Assembly: GCA_017409905.1 (NCBI GenBank)
Contig: JAFQRV010000002.1
Coordinates: 1 to 45,767, forward strand
Direction of reading: 5' to 3'
Length of the DNA: 45,767 nt
Source: Bacilli bacterium
GTDB taxonomy: Bacteria > Bacillota_I > Bacilli_A > ML615J-28 > CAG-313
The translations under genes were made by a program, and so were the position numbers. A model generated the notes under the pieces. It had not been told where the DNA came from. It saw nothing but the letters and a program-made list of their open reading frames with translations, and made no database searches. Shown piece after piece: positions 1 to 10,228 of this stretch. How positions within the stretch are numbered: position 1 is the stretch's first letter; each line of letters starts with the position of its first letter.

Positions 1-3000
1 ATCATTAGTAGAAGATATGAATAATATTATTGAAGCTTTACATCAAGTAGTAGACTTCAATGTATTAGGAATTGTATTACGTGATGAACATATTGAATGG
101 AATAATACAGATCCAATTACTAACTTAATTGAAACAATCTTTAGCTTAAATTACTTAGATGTTAAATTAGATGATATCTTTGAATATGTATCTGATAATA
201 TCGTTGATTTATATGCTGTAGATCAAGAATCAATTAATTTAGTTAGTGATGGTAAATTAATCGCTGAAGCTGTAAGAATTATTATGGCTGAAATCATGGC
301 AACAGGAATCATCCCTGTTTACAAGTTAAGCGATTTAGAAGAATTAGTAATTTATAGAGAAGAAGTATTAACAAGAGAAGTATTACATACTGCATTAGAC
401 GCTGTTCAATGTATTGTTGATACAACACTTGTTAAAGCAGCTGTAAACTTTGTAAATGATAATTATGTAAATATCGTTCCAGAAGACTTCCAATTCATCT
501 TCGAAACAGGAATTACTGGTGATGAATTACATGAAGATTTAAGTTCAGTAGTTGCTATTTCAAGAGCAATAATTGATTCTGAATTATACAACTTAATTAT
601 TGAAGAAGATTTTGCATTAGCAGGTATTTCAACTCAAATTAATGCAATCTTAGATGATATCTTACACTTAAATATTGTTACTATTAATACTGCTTATGTA
701 TTACAAAATGCATTATTATTAGCAGGTATTGAAGTATCATATGATGAATTATCTAAAGTTGATTATGATGTTGATTATGCTAAGATTTATGAAATCATTT
801 CGATTGTTGAGTACATGTTAGTTAATAATATGGACGTTGAAACTTACTTTGCATTAGAAGAATTCATTGCAGAATTAGGTGCTATGGAAAATATTATTGA
901 CAATAAACAAATCGTTTCAAATTCTAACTTACATCAAGTATTATATATCTTATCTAACGTAGTAAATACACAATTATTCTCTGCTATTTTTGATGAGGTA
1001 TATGAACAAGTAATTAACCCAATGTTTGAAGGATTAGAACCTACTTACATGGCTTTAACTGACTTAAGTAATTACTCTGTTGAATTATTAGTGGAAGATA
1101 TGAATAATATTATCGAAGCATTACATGATGTTGTTGACTTCAATTTATTAGGTATCTTAAGAGATGATGAAGTTATTGATTGGACAAATAAAGCTGCTGT
1201 TCAAAATGTAATTACTTCTATTTTCAGTAGTAATTATGTAGAAATCAAAGCTGATGCAATCGTTGATATAATTGTTTCTATGGTTGATTTATTAGCTGAT
1301 TATGAAGTTGCAATTGACTTTGCAAACGATGGTCAATTAATAGCTAATATTTATGGTCATATAGCAGACATTATGAATGAATGTGTTAAGGTTAATACAA
1401 TTTCAGGAATGAAAGAAATCAATAAAGTTTCTCAATATATTGATGATACAAGTGCTGCATATATTGTTAAGATTTTAAGAGAAACTGCTGAATTCTCATT
1501 CTTACCATTGGTAATTGAAATTGCATTTGATAAACTTATTGAAGCTCTTCCTGAAGAATTAGCATTCTTAGCTAACCCTGGCACTGCTGGTATCGAAGGA
1601 ATAGTTGAAGATTATAGTTCTATCATTGATATTATTGAAATTTTAGTAAACGCAAAAGTTGCTGGTGCTTTATTCCAAGACGAAAATATCAATGTTATGT
1701 TAGAAACAGAAGTTGATGAAATTATTGATATCCTATTCGGATTAAATTATATTGATTTAGACAATGCTTCTAACAAGTTAGAAAAATTATTAGAATATGG
1801 AATTGATAATATTGATAGTAGTTATGTAGAATACTTTGATGCAGATATGATTGATTGGGATTATGAAGTTAATACTACAATTAAGAATATCGTTGCTGAA
1901 ATATTCGATATAATCGCAATCAACACTGATGGAACTTCTGATGGTTGTGAAAATTATTTAGCTAATTTAACAGCTAATGGTAGTTTCGATTTAAGATTAT
2001 TCTTATCAATTTCGAACGCTAATATCTTATTAAATATTGTTGAAGATATACTTGACTCTACAATTATTGATGCAACTGCAGAAGTAATTTACGAAGTATT
2101 AATTGACAAATTACAAACAACTGATTTTGCATTCTTATTAGAAGATATTACACCTAGTATGTTATTAGACGATGTTTCTACAATCTTAGTATCTGTAAGA
2201 AATATGGTTAATGATAATATGATTCCTATGGTATTAGACTTTATTAAAGATGTTGATAATACTGATTTAATTCCAGTTATCAGATCAGCTCTTGATGAAC
2301 TTCCAAATATCTTAAGCGTTAAAGTATTAAGTATGCATAAGAATGATTTAGTTAAATATTTAGTTGATAGACTTGAATTAGATGATACATACCTAGATTA
2401 TGAAGCTATCGTTTGGGCTGAAGAAACTCAAATTATAACTGAAGTTCTTCATATCTTAGTTGATATGTTAGAAGAAAGTAATGTACGTACTATCCAAGCA
2501 TTATTATCAATTATTGAAGCTGGTGAATTCTTAAGTGATGTAAGAATCGTTAATAACCCTAACCTTACTTCATTTGTAAGTATCCTAGCTGTATTAACAG
2601 AATCTAACTTAGTTGCTGAACTTGTTATCCCTGCTTATGATAAGTATGTAATTCCAATTGTTGAAGGATTAGAAAGCGAAGCAATTCGTGAATTCTTAAC
2701 AATCAATTACACTAATTATTCTGCTTCAATGTTCAAAGAAGACTTTGCAACATTGGTAGATTTATTAGAAGACTTAGATAATGATAAGTTATTAGTTAAA
2801 GTTATCGATTTAGCTAACTTAATTGATACTGAAATTATCTATGCTGACGCATTTGAAAATATTGCTCGTCATATGTATGAATTACATTTAATTAAAGATC
2901 GTACTGTATCAATTCATAAAGTTATTTGTGAATTAATCGGTATTGAATATGAAAATATTAATTCTGAAATTATTGATACTGATGCAGACTTAGAAGTAGT

Positions 3001-6000
3001 TGTTGAAATTATTCATATGGTTTGTGAATTATTAAGAAATGAAGGATTAATTATGATTGGTGATATTACTAATGCAATCAATAATCCATTAGATTACTTA
3101 ACTAATGAAAATGCTATTAAGGTATTAGATATTGTTGATAAAGCTTTAGAATTAACAACTATTAAAGCTATGATTATTGATATCTTAGATACTCATGTAG
3201 CAGACTTATTACCAGAATCTCTTGCTGGTATTTACAGTAATGAAAATTATAGTTTAGATAACTTATACTCTGATTTACATAGCTTAATTAGTATTGCTAA
3301 AGAAGCTGTTTACTTCGATGTAATTAATATAGTATTCCATGAAGCTGAAATTGATTGGTCAAATACAGCTCCAGTTGAAGCTATTATTAAAGAAGTTTGC
3401 AAACTATTAATTATCAATAATAACTTAGGTTCATTCGTTGATTATATTAACGATAAAGATTTACCAATCGAATTAGTTCAAGTTAATGTTAATAATATTG
3501 ATTTAGCTGCTGATGGTGAATTATTCGCTGCTGCATACGCTATTGTTGCAAAAGCTATCTTCACACAAGATGCATTCCCTGTTCATTATTATAAAGACTT
3601 AACTTCACCTGACTTTGCTCGTCAAGCTTTATTAACAGATGAAAATATTAAGACTGTTATTGAAGCAATGCATTTAGTTGTTAATACAACTGTTGTTTAT
3701 GAAGCATCATTAGACATATTAAGAGCTATTAATAATGAATTAGTACCTGCAAGTGCAATGTTCATTATTCAAGATGCAGACTTAACTAAAGCTGAAGCTG
3801 TTGAAGATTTACATACATTACTTGATATTGCTGATATAGCAGTTGACTTTGGTGCAATCGATTATTATAATGCTGGTGTATTATACTTAATTCAACCTGA
3901 GTTCATTAGAAGCTTAATTGCTAAAGTTTATGATTTACATGTTCTTGAAGATTCTGAAACTAGAATTAGAGCTATCAATGCTGTTTTAGGCAAACTTGAT
4001 ATTGCTGGATTAGAATCAGTATCTGATTGGGATAATGAAGAAGCTGTAATGATTAGTTTAGTTGGTGATGTATGTGACTTCTTAGAAGAAAACAACATTT
4101 GCTACTTAGCTGATTTATTAGACTTCATTAGTTCTGGTTCATTTAAAGATGAAGAATTCTTAACTAAAGAAAATCTATATGCAATTTTAGATATCTTAGA
4201 AAAAGCTTCTGACTCTGAAGTAATCGCTCATGTATTAGCTGAACTTTACAATAGTAAAGCTGTTCCACAAATTGGTTACGAAGCTGTTATTGAATTATTA
4301 GAATTCGGTACAGATGAACGTGATTATAATAAAGAATTATTTGTTGAAGATATTAAACCTATTATTCAATTAGCTAGAAAAGCTGTTGACTTAGGTATCA
4401 TTGAATTATACTTTGATAGAGATGCTGAAATCCCTACTGCAAGTGTAATTAATGAAGTTCTTGAACAAGTATTCACATTGAATTTATTCGATGGACGTTT
4501 AGATTTATTTGCAGGCGTTGTATTCGGTAAATTAGGTGTTGAAGTTGACTTGACTGGTATTGATTGGGATAATGAAGTAGAAGTACTTTACAACGTTGTT
4601 GATTTAGTAATTCCTGCAGTTCATAATTCTGGTATCTTAAGATTAAGAGAGGCATTAGACGTATTAAGATTAGCTAAGAATGATATCGTATCATTCGTTA
4701 AAGATAATCGTACTTATGTAAACTTAGCTAATGCTTATGTTGGTATAGACGTATTAGAAGAATTAAGTAATTCTGAAGTATATATGAGATCATTATTAAA
4801 ACTTTATAATAGAGCTCAAGGTTTACTTCCAGAAGTAATTACTTCAAATATTGATATTAACTTATACTTAGAAGAAGAAATGCGTGCTGATTATCCAGTT
4901 ATTATTGGTATTATGAGAAATGTATTAGATTCAGGTGTATACCGTGTTCTTGTTGATAGAAGAGCATATGCATTCCCTGAAAGTGCTGTGGAACCAATTG
5001 AAGAAATTGTTGCTGCAGTATGTGATTTACATTTCGTTGCTCACTATACTGATGATATGATTAGAATTGTTGCTGATTTCTTAGGAATTGATGTAAGCAA
5101 TGCTAATTTAGAAGATATTAGTTTAGCTCAAGACAAAGAAGAATTAGTTTCTATGGTTGCTCCATTAAGAAATATCTGGTTAGCTTCAAATGGCTTAAAA
5201 GTAAATATTCCATTATTTGCTAATAAAGAATTATTTGAAAATATCAGTGTTATCTTAACTGCATTCCAAACAACTACATTACATAAAGTTCTTACTCCAT
5301 TTGTATACAATGAATATATGGTTGATATGATTTATACTATCGCTGATGCAACTGGTATTGAAATTTTATATGACTTAGCAGTATACACAGATGAACAAGT
5401 ATACGATGCATATAACGACTTAGTATTTGTATTCAATGAAATGATAGCTATGAACGTATTTGGTACTAGTGGTATTGATTTCACAGATGTTTCACACTTA
5501 ACAAATATTTATAATATTATGTTAAAACATGTAGCATTAGGTGATAACATTACTAAACACTTAGATATTATGGTAGCTAATAGTTACTTAATGGGTGTTA
5601 TCTATGTTCCATATGCTGAAGTTGCTTCAACTAGAACAGAATTAAGTACAATTAAACAAATCGCAGTTGCTGCATTAGATATTTTAACTACTTACTTAGG
5701 TGAAGTATCTACAAGTGATTTAAGTGTACTTGCAAATGATCAATTTGAACAAGATGTTATGGATTTATTAGATTTAATTGAAGATTCAGTATTATTATCT
5801 GAAACATTCATTCCATTAATTAATGGATTAGTAGATGCTAGATTAGGTGCCGATTATGCTGAATATGATGCTATTCCAGTAGCTACTTATGCTGAATTTA
5901 AAGATGCTGTTTCTCAAGTATTTGATATCGTTGATAAAGCCGATGAAGTTGGTATCTTATCTATGAATATTAAATATAAAGATACAGTTGGTATTGCTGA

Positions 6001-8542
6001 ATTATTCCACTTAATTGAAAATTGTCCATTTACAGCTGATCAAGAAACTATCCTTGTTAAGATTATGTTACGTGTAACTAAGATTTTAGATCCTGAAACT
6101 ATTGACTTAAGTCATATCATTTGGGCTGATGAATATCAATACATGTATGCATTCTTAGCAAAAGCTAACGCTCCATTAAATATGGATGGTGTAAATATTT
6201 CTAGTGATATTAAAGCTTCACTTTCTGATCCTGACTTTGTAAGACCAATGACAGATGCATTAAAAGAATTAGCTGCTTCTCATGTATTAGTTGCATTCTA
6301 CGAAGAAGTATTACAACAAATCGTTGCAGATAAGTATCCATCAATTACTGATTATCTAAATTATGATCATTTAGATTCATTAGGATATGATGAATATGCA
6401 GAAGCTATTCAAGGCGAATTCGTTAAAGCTCTTGATGCTATGGCATTAGCTTCTGAAGTTGGATTATTAGCAGAGGATTCATCAGTTGTTAATGTTGATA
6501 CATTATTAGCTTTATATGATAATATCTTCGCTTTAGAAGGTACTAGATATACTAAACCTGAAATATTTAATAAACTAGTTACTGTATTACCAGCTATTGG
6601 TGGTGAAACAGTAGTTCCTGAAGATATCGATTGGGATGCTGAAGTAATTGCAGTTCGTGGTATTATTGAAGCATTAGGAGGATTTGCTGATGTTGATGGT
6701 AACATCAATAAAGATCAAGTAAATGACATTGCTACAAGTTCTACTGATGTTGCTGCTTTAGAACAATTATTCACAGCTCTTAATAGATCTCAAATCTATC
6801 GTCCTTCATTCTATAACTTAGTTAATGATCATATTGATGAATTTGGTACTGGTGATCTTGCTATGCCTCAATTCTTAACTGAATGGTTCAAAGAACAAGA
6901 AACAGGTATGAGACCAATTGCTGAATGGGAATCAGAAGTTATCTTACTTGCTAGATTAGTTGCAATCGTAAATAATCTAAGAGCTAACAATGCTGATTTT
7001 GCTAACATTAAAGATATCGAATTAGGTGTAGTTGATTCAACAAATGCTGCTGAAATCGCAACTGAAGACTTCCATGTTGCTGATTATGGTCTAAGACAAT
7101 TATTACAAATCATTGGTGCTTCTAAGTCATTCACTTTAACTGCATTAAATAATGTATTTGAAAATGTATTAATTGACAGAACTGCTGATGGTAGTGGTAG
7201 TGGAATTATTAAGACTGATAAACATATTGCTGAATTAACAGAAGAACAATGGATTGCTGAAATCGATGATATCATCGTATTATTACAAGATGTTCAAACA
7301 TTAGGATTATTAGATAGTAGCGATGCTATGGCTTCTCAATTAACTCAACTTTCAGCTGATGAAGTTGCTAAGTTAATTAAGTCATTCAACCACTGTGAAC
7401 CATTACGTTACTTATTACCAGACATGATCGCTGATGCATTAGAAGAATCTCATGCTAGTGATTATAAAGCTGAATGGTTAACAGCACAATGTGGCACAAC
7501 TGATGGTGTAAATAATCCGATGGCTAGTGAAGAAGAATGGGATGCTGAAGCTGAAAAATTAGCTGAAATCATTACTCATTCTGAAGCCTTTGACTTCAAT
7601 AATTTAGTATTAAATAACTTAACAAATGATCAATTAGATACTTTAGAAGACTTATTATTAGCAATTAATGCATGTCAATCTTTAGTATTAGATCCAATGG
7701 TTGATACAATTAATCAATTATTAGATGCTCAAGGTTATGAAACTAAAGTTCTTGGTGTATTTGATGGACCTGATGCAGGTTCTTCAAATACAGAAGAATG
7801 GGCAGATGAAATTCCAACATTAATTTCAATCGTTAAACAAATCAATAATGGTTTAGGTATTAGTTCTGATATCGTTAAGAATAATCCAGAAGATTTAGGC
7901 GTATTATTAAATACAATGAAAGAATCTCGTTTATTCGGTAATGATGTTAAACATGATGGTACAACAACAGTAACTGATAATGTTTACAACACTTTAGTTT
8001 GTGAAATATTAGAAACTACTAAGTTAATTAAAGATCCAGCTAATCCAAATGGCTTTATTGACAAAGCACAAGCTTATAGTACTGATTGGACAATCTATAA
8101 TTGGGAAACAGAATTAGCTATTATCAAGAGTTTTGATACTGCTGTTGGTACTCAATCTGATGATACAATTAAAGTTCTAGCAAGCTCACAAATCATTAAA
8201 GATTTCTTTGATATTGCATCAATCATTAATGATAAGGTTGACGGCGTTTCAATGACTATCGATATTGTAGTACTTGGAATTCCTTATCAAGCAACATTGT
8301 CATTAGGAGATTATGTTTCTGGATATCCATTCACTAATGATGAATTAAGAGGATTAGATTGGGCTCAAGAAATTGATGATATGAACGCTATTGTTGCTAT
8401 ATTCGACGCTGGTTATAGAACAGGATTCAGAGCAGACTTAGAAAACTTAATCGCAACAGGTCATGACACAATTGCTGTTAATACTGCTGCTGCATTAAAA
8501 GCTAAGTTCGTTGCTGATGGCGTATGGAGTTATTTAGCTTAA
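1..8542 (+). CDS. Giant acidic alpha-helical repeat protein (5' partial)
   Basis: The frame is already open at position 2, and the residues before the first Met (position 17) match the repeat found again near 1090, so the true start lies upstream. At least 2846 residues are visible. The protein is rich in D, E, I, L and V, poor in Lys, Cys and Trp, and looks almost wholly helical. Repeats of roughly 180-360 residues can be followed by a helix motif (V/L-E-D-[MIL]-x3-I-x2-[AL]) and by a Trp motif (D/I/E-W-[DNA]-x-E-[VAI]), with Trp at codons near 98, 1181, 1856, 2414, 3356, 4028 and 4565 and closer together towards the C-terminus. There is no C-terminal membrane segment or LPxTG. I do not recognise the family. 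A secreted or surface scaffold/adhesin is an inference; the signal-peptide region is outside the window. Its many ATC, TTC and AAC codons resemble those of rpmE and malic enzyme, which may mean high expression. An intrinsic terminator follows the stop. Confidence 0.85.
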   Translation, partial: SLVEDMNNIIEALHQVVDFNVLGIVLRDEHIEWNNTDPITNLIETIFSLNYLDVKLDDIFEYVSDNIVDLYAVDQESINLVSDGKLIAEAVRIIMAEIMATGIIPVYKLSDLEELVIYREEVLTREVLHTALDAVQCIVDTTLVKAAVNFVNDNYVNIVPEDFQFIFETGITGDELHEDLSSVVAISRAIIDSELYNLIIEEDFALAGISTQINAILDDILHLNIVTINTAYVLQNALLLAGIEVSYDELSKVDYDVDYAKIYEIISIVEYMLVNNMDVETYFALEEFIAELGAMENIIDNKQIVSNSNLHQVLYILSNVVNTQLFSAIFDEVYEQVINPMFEGLEPTYMALTDLSNYSVELLVEDMNNIIEALHDVVDFNLLGILRDDEVIDWTNKAAVQNVITSIFSSNYVEIKADAIVDIIVSMVDLLADYEVAIDFANDGQLIANIYGHIADIMNECVKVNTISGMKEINKVSQYIDDTSAAYIVKILRETAEFSFLPLVIEIAFDKLIEALPEELAFLANPGTAGIEGIVEDYSSIIDIIEILVNAKVAGALFQDENINVMLETEVDEIIDILFGLNYIDLDNASNKLEKLLEYGIDNIDSSYVEYFDADMIDWDYEVNTTIKNIVAEIFDIIAINTDGTSDGCENYLANLTANGSFDLRLFLSISNANILLNIVEDILDSTIIDATAEVIYEVLIDKLQTTDFAFLLEDITPSMLLDDVSTILVSVRNMVNDNMIPMVLDFIKDVDNTDLIPVIRSALDELPNILSVKVLSMHKNDLVKYLVDRLELDDTYLDYEAIVWAEETQIITEVLHILVDMLEESNVRTIQALLSIIEAGEFLSDVRIVNNPNLTSFVSILAVLTESNLVAELVIPAYDKYVIPIVEGLESEAIREFLTINYTNYSASMFKEDFATLVDLLEDLDNDKLLVKVIDLANLIDTEIIYADAFENIARHMYELHLIKDRTVSIHKVICELIGIEYENINSEIIDTDADLEVVVEIIHMVCELLRNEGLIMIGDITNAINNPLDYLTNENAIKVLDIVDKALELTTIKAMIIDILDTHVADLLPESLAGIYSNENYSLDNLYSDLHSLISIAKEAVYFDVINIVFHEAEIDWSNTAPVEAIIKEVCKLLIINNNLGSFVDYINDKDLPIELVQVNVNNIDLAADGELFAAAYAIVAKAIFTQDAFPVHYYKDLTSPDFARQALLTDENIKTVIEAMHLVVNTTVVYEASLDILRAINNELVPASAMFIIQDADLTKAEAVEDLHTLLDIADIAVDFGAIDYYNAGVLYLIQPEFIRSLIAKVYDLHVLEDSETRIRAINAVLGKLDIAGLESVSDWDNEEAVMISLVGDVCDFLEENNICYLADLLDFISSGSFKDEEFLTKENLYAILDILEKASDSEVIAHVLAELYNSKAVPQIGYEAVIELLEFGTDERDYNKELFVEDIKPIIQLARKAVDLGIIELYFDRDAEIPTASVINEVLEQVFTLNLFDGRLDLFAGVVFGKLGVEVDLTGIDWDNEVEVLYNVVDLVIPAVHNSGILRLREALDVLRLAKNDIVSFVKDNRTYVNLANAYVGIDVLEELSNSEVYMRSLLKLYNRAQGLLPEVITSNIDINLYLEEEMRADYPVIIGIMRNVLDSGVYRVLVDRRAYAFPESAVEPIEEIVAAVCDLHFVAHYTDDMIRIVADFLGIDVSNANLEDISLAQDKEELVSMVAPLRNIWLASNGLKVNIPLFANKELFENISVILTAFQTTTLHKVLTPFVYNEYMVDMIYTIADATGIEILYDLAVYTDEQVYDAYNDLVFVFNEMIAMNVFGTSGIDFTDVSHLTNIYNIMLKHVALGDNITKHLDIMVANSYLMGVIYVPYAEVASTRTELSTIKQIAVAALDILTTYLGEVSTSDLSVLANDQFEQDVMDLLDLIEDSVLLSETFIPLINGLVDARLGADYAEYDAIPVATYAEFKDAVSQVFDIVDKADEVGILSMNIKYKDTVGIAELFHLIENCPFTADQETILVKIMLRVTKILDPETIDLSHIIWADEYQYMYAFLAKANAPLNMDGVNISSDIKASLSDPDFVRPMTDALKELAASHVLVAFYEEVLQQIVADKYPSITDYLNYDHLDSLGYDEYAEAIQGEFVKALDAMALASEVGLLAEDSSVVNVDTLLALYDNIFALEGTRYTKPEIFNKLVTVLPAIGGETVVPEDIDWDAEVIAVRGIIEALGGFADVDGNINKDQVNDIATSSTDVAALEQLFTALNRSQIYRPSFYNLVNDHIDEFGTGDLAMPQFLTEWFKEQETGMRPIAEWESEVILLARLVAIVNNLRANNADFANIKDIELGVVDSTNAAEIATEDFHVADYGLRQLLQIIGASKSFTLTALNNVFENVLIDRTADGSGSGIIKTDKHIAELTEEQWIAEIDDIIVLLQDVQTLGLLDSSDAMASQLTQLSADEVAKLIKSFNHCEPLRYLLPDMIADALEESHASDYKAEWLTAQCGTTDGVNNPMASEEEWDAEAEKLAEIITHSEAFDFNNLVLNNLTNDQLDTLEDLLLAINACQSLVLDPMVDTINQLLDAQGYETKVLGVFDGPDAGSSNTEEWADEIPTLISIVKQINNGLGISSDIVKNNPEDLGVLLNTMKESRLFGNDVKHDGTTTVTDNVYNTLVCEILETTKLIKDPANPNGFIDKAQAYSTDWTIYNWETELAIIKSFDTAVGTQSDDTIKVLASSQIIKDFFDIASIINDKVDGVSMTIDIVVLGIPYQATLSLGDYVSGYPFTNDELRGLDWAQEIDDMNAIVAIFDAGYRTGFRADLENLIATGHDTIAVNTAAALKAKFVADGVWSYLA
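2..1210 (+). repeat. Near-identical repeat copies within the giant gene
   Basis: The first ~100 bases (from position 8) and the segment starting near 1091 are almost the same DNA. Both encode V-E-D-M-N-N-I-I-E-A-L-H followed by V-V-D-F-N and a D/E-W motif about 20 residues later. They are two units of the long protein repeat; units further downstream are diverged and recognisable only at protein level. Confidence 0.8.
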
Positions 8543-8550
8543 TAACAATT

Positions 8551-8586
8551 AAAGGGTTTAGGATTTTATCCTAACCCTTTTCTTTT
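8551..8586 (+). terminator. Intrinsic terminator after giant gene
   Basis: AAAGGGTTTAGGAT pairs with ATCCTAACCCTTT (one bulged T), followed by a T-rich run. It begins 8 bases after the stop codon. Confidence 0.9.
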
Positions 8587-8595
8587 ATATATGAC

Positions 8596-8624
8596 TTGAC
8601 TAAATAATCAATTTTTGGTATAAT
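8596..8624 (+). promoter_or_regulatory. Consensus sigma-A promoter of rpmE
   Basis: TTGACT (8596-8601), a 17-base spacer and TATAAT (8619-8624). Transcription is expected to start near 8631, giving a leader of about 48 bases before the L31 start codon. Confidence 0.9.
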
Positions 8625-8640
8625 AATAAAGTAAAATAAA

Positions 8641-8665
8641 CCCACTATGGCTACCAGGCTATGGG
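8641..8665 (+). promoter_or_regulatory. Candidate L31 autoregulatory leader hairpin
   Basis: In the short rpmE leader, CCCA-(C)-TA-TGG (8641-8650) can pair with CCA-(GGC)-TA-TGGG (8654-8665) around a CTA loop. This leaves a single C bulge on the 5' side and a GGC bulge on the 3' side. The hairpin ends directly before the Shine-Dalgarno (AAAGGAG, 8666-8672), so a bound protein could block initiation. L31 leaders with bulged hairpins at this place are known in Firmicutes; membership of that class here is inferred. Confidence 0.5.
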
Positions 8666-8678
8666 AAAGGAGATAAGC

Positions 8679-8897
8679 ATGAAAAAAGGAATTCATCCAA
8701 ATTATCAAAAGTGTAAAGTAGTTTGCGTATCATGCGGCGCTGAATTTGAAACAGGTTCAGTATTAAAAGAAATCAGAGTAGATACATGTTCTAAATGTCA
8801 TCCATTCTACACTGGTGAACAAAAATTTGTTCAAACAGCTGGTCGTATCGATAAGTTCAACAAACGTGTTGCACAAGCTCAAAAAGCTAATAAGTAG
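8679..8897 (+). CDS. rpmE: Ribosomal protein L31 (zinc-binding, type A)
   Basis: 72-residue large-subunit ribosomal protein. It begins MKKGIHPNY and has four cysteines, C16/C19 and C37/C40, the zinc-binding (C+) form of L31. An ATG 18 bases upstream (8661) is in frame, but the strong AAAGGAG at 8666-8672 lies correctly before 8679, and L31 proteins start at MKKxIHP, so 8679 is the start. The gene has its own promoter, a probable leader hairpin and a terminator, so it is monocistronic. In Bacillus rpmE is next to tdk; here tdk is 7 kb further on. Confidence 0.97.
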   Translation: MKKGIHPNYQKCKVVCVSCGAEFETGSVLKEIRVDTCSKCHPFYTGEQKFVQTAGRIDKFNKRVAQAQKANK

Positions 8898-8899
8898 TA

Positions 8900-8926
8900 A
8901 AAAAACCAACTTATGTTGGTTTTTTC
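8900..8926 (+). terminator. Intrinsic terminator of rpmE
   Basis: AAAAACCAAC, loop TTAT, GTTGGTTTTT and a following T-run. Confidence 0.92.
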
Positions 8927-8955
8927 TTTTTTCTTATATATAAATAAATAGTTTG

Positions 8956-8964
8956 TGATATAAT
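8956..8964 (+). promoter_or_regulatory. Extended -10 promoter of the aminopeptidase operon
   Basis: TGATATAAT (TGn plus TATAAT), 23 bases before the start codon, without an obvious -35. The ribosome binding site GGAAGG follows. Confidence 0.75.
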
Positions 8965-8987
8965 ATATAATAAGGAAGGTAAAAAAT

Positions 8988-10220
8988 ATGAATAAAGAAT
9001 TAAATAGAAAATATGCCAAATTATTAGTAGAATGTGGAGTTAACTTACAAGAAAATCAAGGGCTTGTAATTAATGCAAGTATTGAAGCTGTTGAATTAGT
9101 AAGAGAAATTGTGAAAGCTGCATATGAAAGAAGAACATGTGATGTAATAATTAACTGGAGTGATACAGAAATTAGTAAAACTGTTTTGGAACATGCTACT
9201 GAAGAACAATTATATATTCAAGAATATCAACTTGCTAAACAACATTACCTTGTTGATAATAATTATGCTAAGTTATCAATATCTTCACCAAAACCAGGAT
9301 TCATGGCTGGTGTTGATATGACTAATTCTAATAAAGCCCAAATGCACAATGCCCCTTTAATTAGGTTTGTTATGGAACATACAATGAATAATCATGTTCA
9401 ATGGTGTGTAGCTGCATATCCAAATAAGACTTGGGCTAAACAAGTATTCCCAGAACTTAGTGAAGAAGAAGCATTAGAAAAATTATATTACGCAATATTA
9501 GATGCATCTCATGTTACTATTGATAATGATCCATTAGAAGAATGGAATAAATTAAATCAAGAAATGACAGAAAGAAATAATAAATTAAATGATTTAAATT
9601 TTGTATCATTACATTTTAAGAATGAAATTGGTACTGATTTAGAAGTTGGTTTAGTTGAAAATCATATTTGGGCAGGTGGTGGAGAATATAATACTAAAGG
9701 TGTTTATTTTAATCCAAATATTCCAACAGAAGAAAATTTCTGCATGCCTCATAATAAGAAGATTAATGGTGTAGTGTATTCTACAAAACCATTAGAATCT
9801 CATGGCAAATTAATTGAAAACTTCTATATTAAATTTAAAGATGGAAAAGCAGTTGAATATAATGCTGAAAAAGGTTTAGATGCATTAAAAGAATTAATTG
9901 AATTTGATGAAGGTTCTAAGTCTTTAGGAGAGGTTGCAATAGTTCCATACTATTCTCCAATTTCATTATCAAATATTTTATTCTATAATACTTTATTTGA
10001 TGAAAATGCATCATGTCATTTAGCTTTAGGTGCAGCATATGTTAGCACTAATTTAAAAGATGGTATCAATTATAGTAAAGAAGAATTAGATGAAATAGGT
10101 TGTAATGATTCTAATATCCACGTAGACTTTATGTTTGGTTCTAGTGATATGACAATTGTTGGTACTAAACATGATGGTAGTCAAGTAGTAATCTTTAAAG
10201 ATGGTAAATATGTTATTTAG
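8988..10220 (+). CDS. Aminopeptidase, M29 family (AmpS/PepS-like)
   Basis: 410 residues, the usual length for the M29 (thermophilic) aminopeptidases: cytoplasmic metallo-exopeptidases with two metal ions that remove N-terminal residues from short peptides. The expected metal/catalytic residues are present with close to family numbering: E248/E249 (in P-T-E-E-N), E315 (L-G-E-V-A), H344 (C-H-L-A-L-G), H378 and D380 (I-H-V-D-F-M-F-G). No signal peptide. It is the first gene of a pair with the M18 aminopeptidase, only 8 bases apart, driven by an extended -10 promoter. Together the two suggest recovery of amino acids from peptides. Substrate preference cannot be read from the sequence. Confidence 0.93.
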   Translation: MNKELNRKYAKLLVECGVNLQENQGLVINASIEAVELVREIVKAAYERRTCDVIINWSDTEISKTVLEHATEEQLYIQEYQLAKQHYLVDNNYAKLSISSPKPGFMAGVDMTNSNKAQMHNAPLIRFVMEHTMNNHVQWCVAAYPNKTWAKQVFPELSEEEALEKLYYAILDASHVTIDNDPLEEWNKLNQEMTERNNKLNDLNFVSLHFKNEIGTDLEVGLVENHIWAGGGEYNTKGVYFNPNIPTEENFCMPHNKKINGVVYSTKPLESHGKLIENFYIKFKDGKAVEYNAEKGLDALKELIEFDEGSKSLGEVAIVPYYSPISLSNILFYNTLFDENASCHLALGAAYVSTNLKDGINYSKEELDEIGCNDSNIHVDFMFGSSDMTIVGTKHDGSQVVIFKDGKYVI

Positions 10221-10228
10221 GAGTATTT

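Noticed and set aside
6409-6708. Open frame of 99 codons on the minus strand inside the giant gene, and similar ones at 4473, 5128 and 7084
   Set aside because: They lie antisense in a clearly coding frame, have no ribosome binding site and encode low-complexity Ser/Asn/Leu-rich strings.
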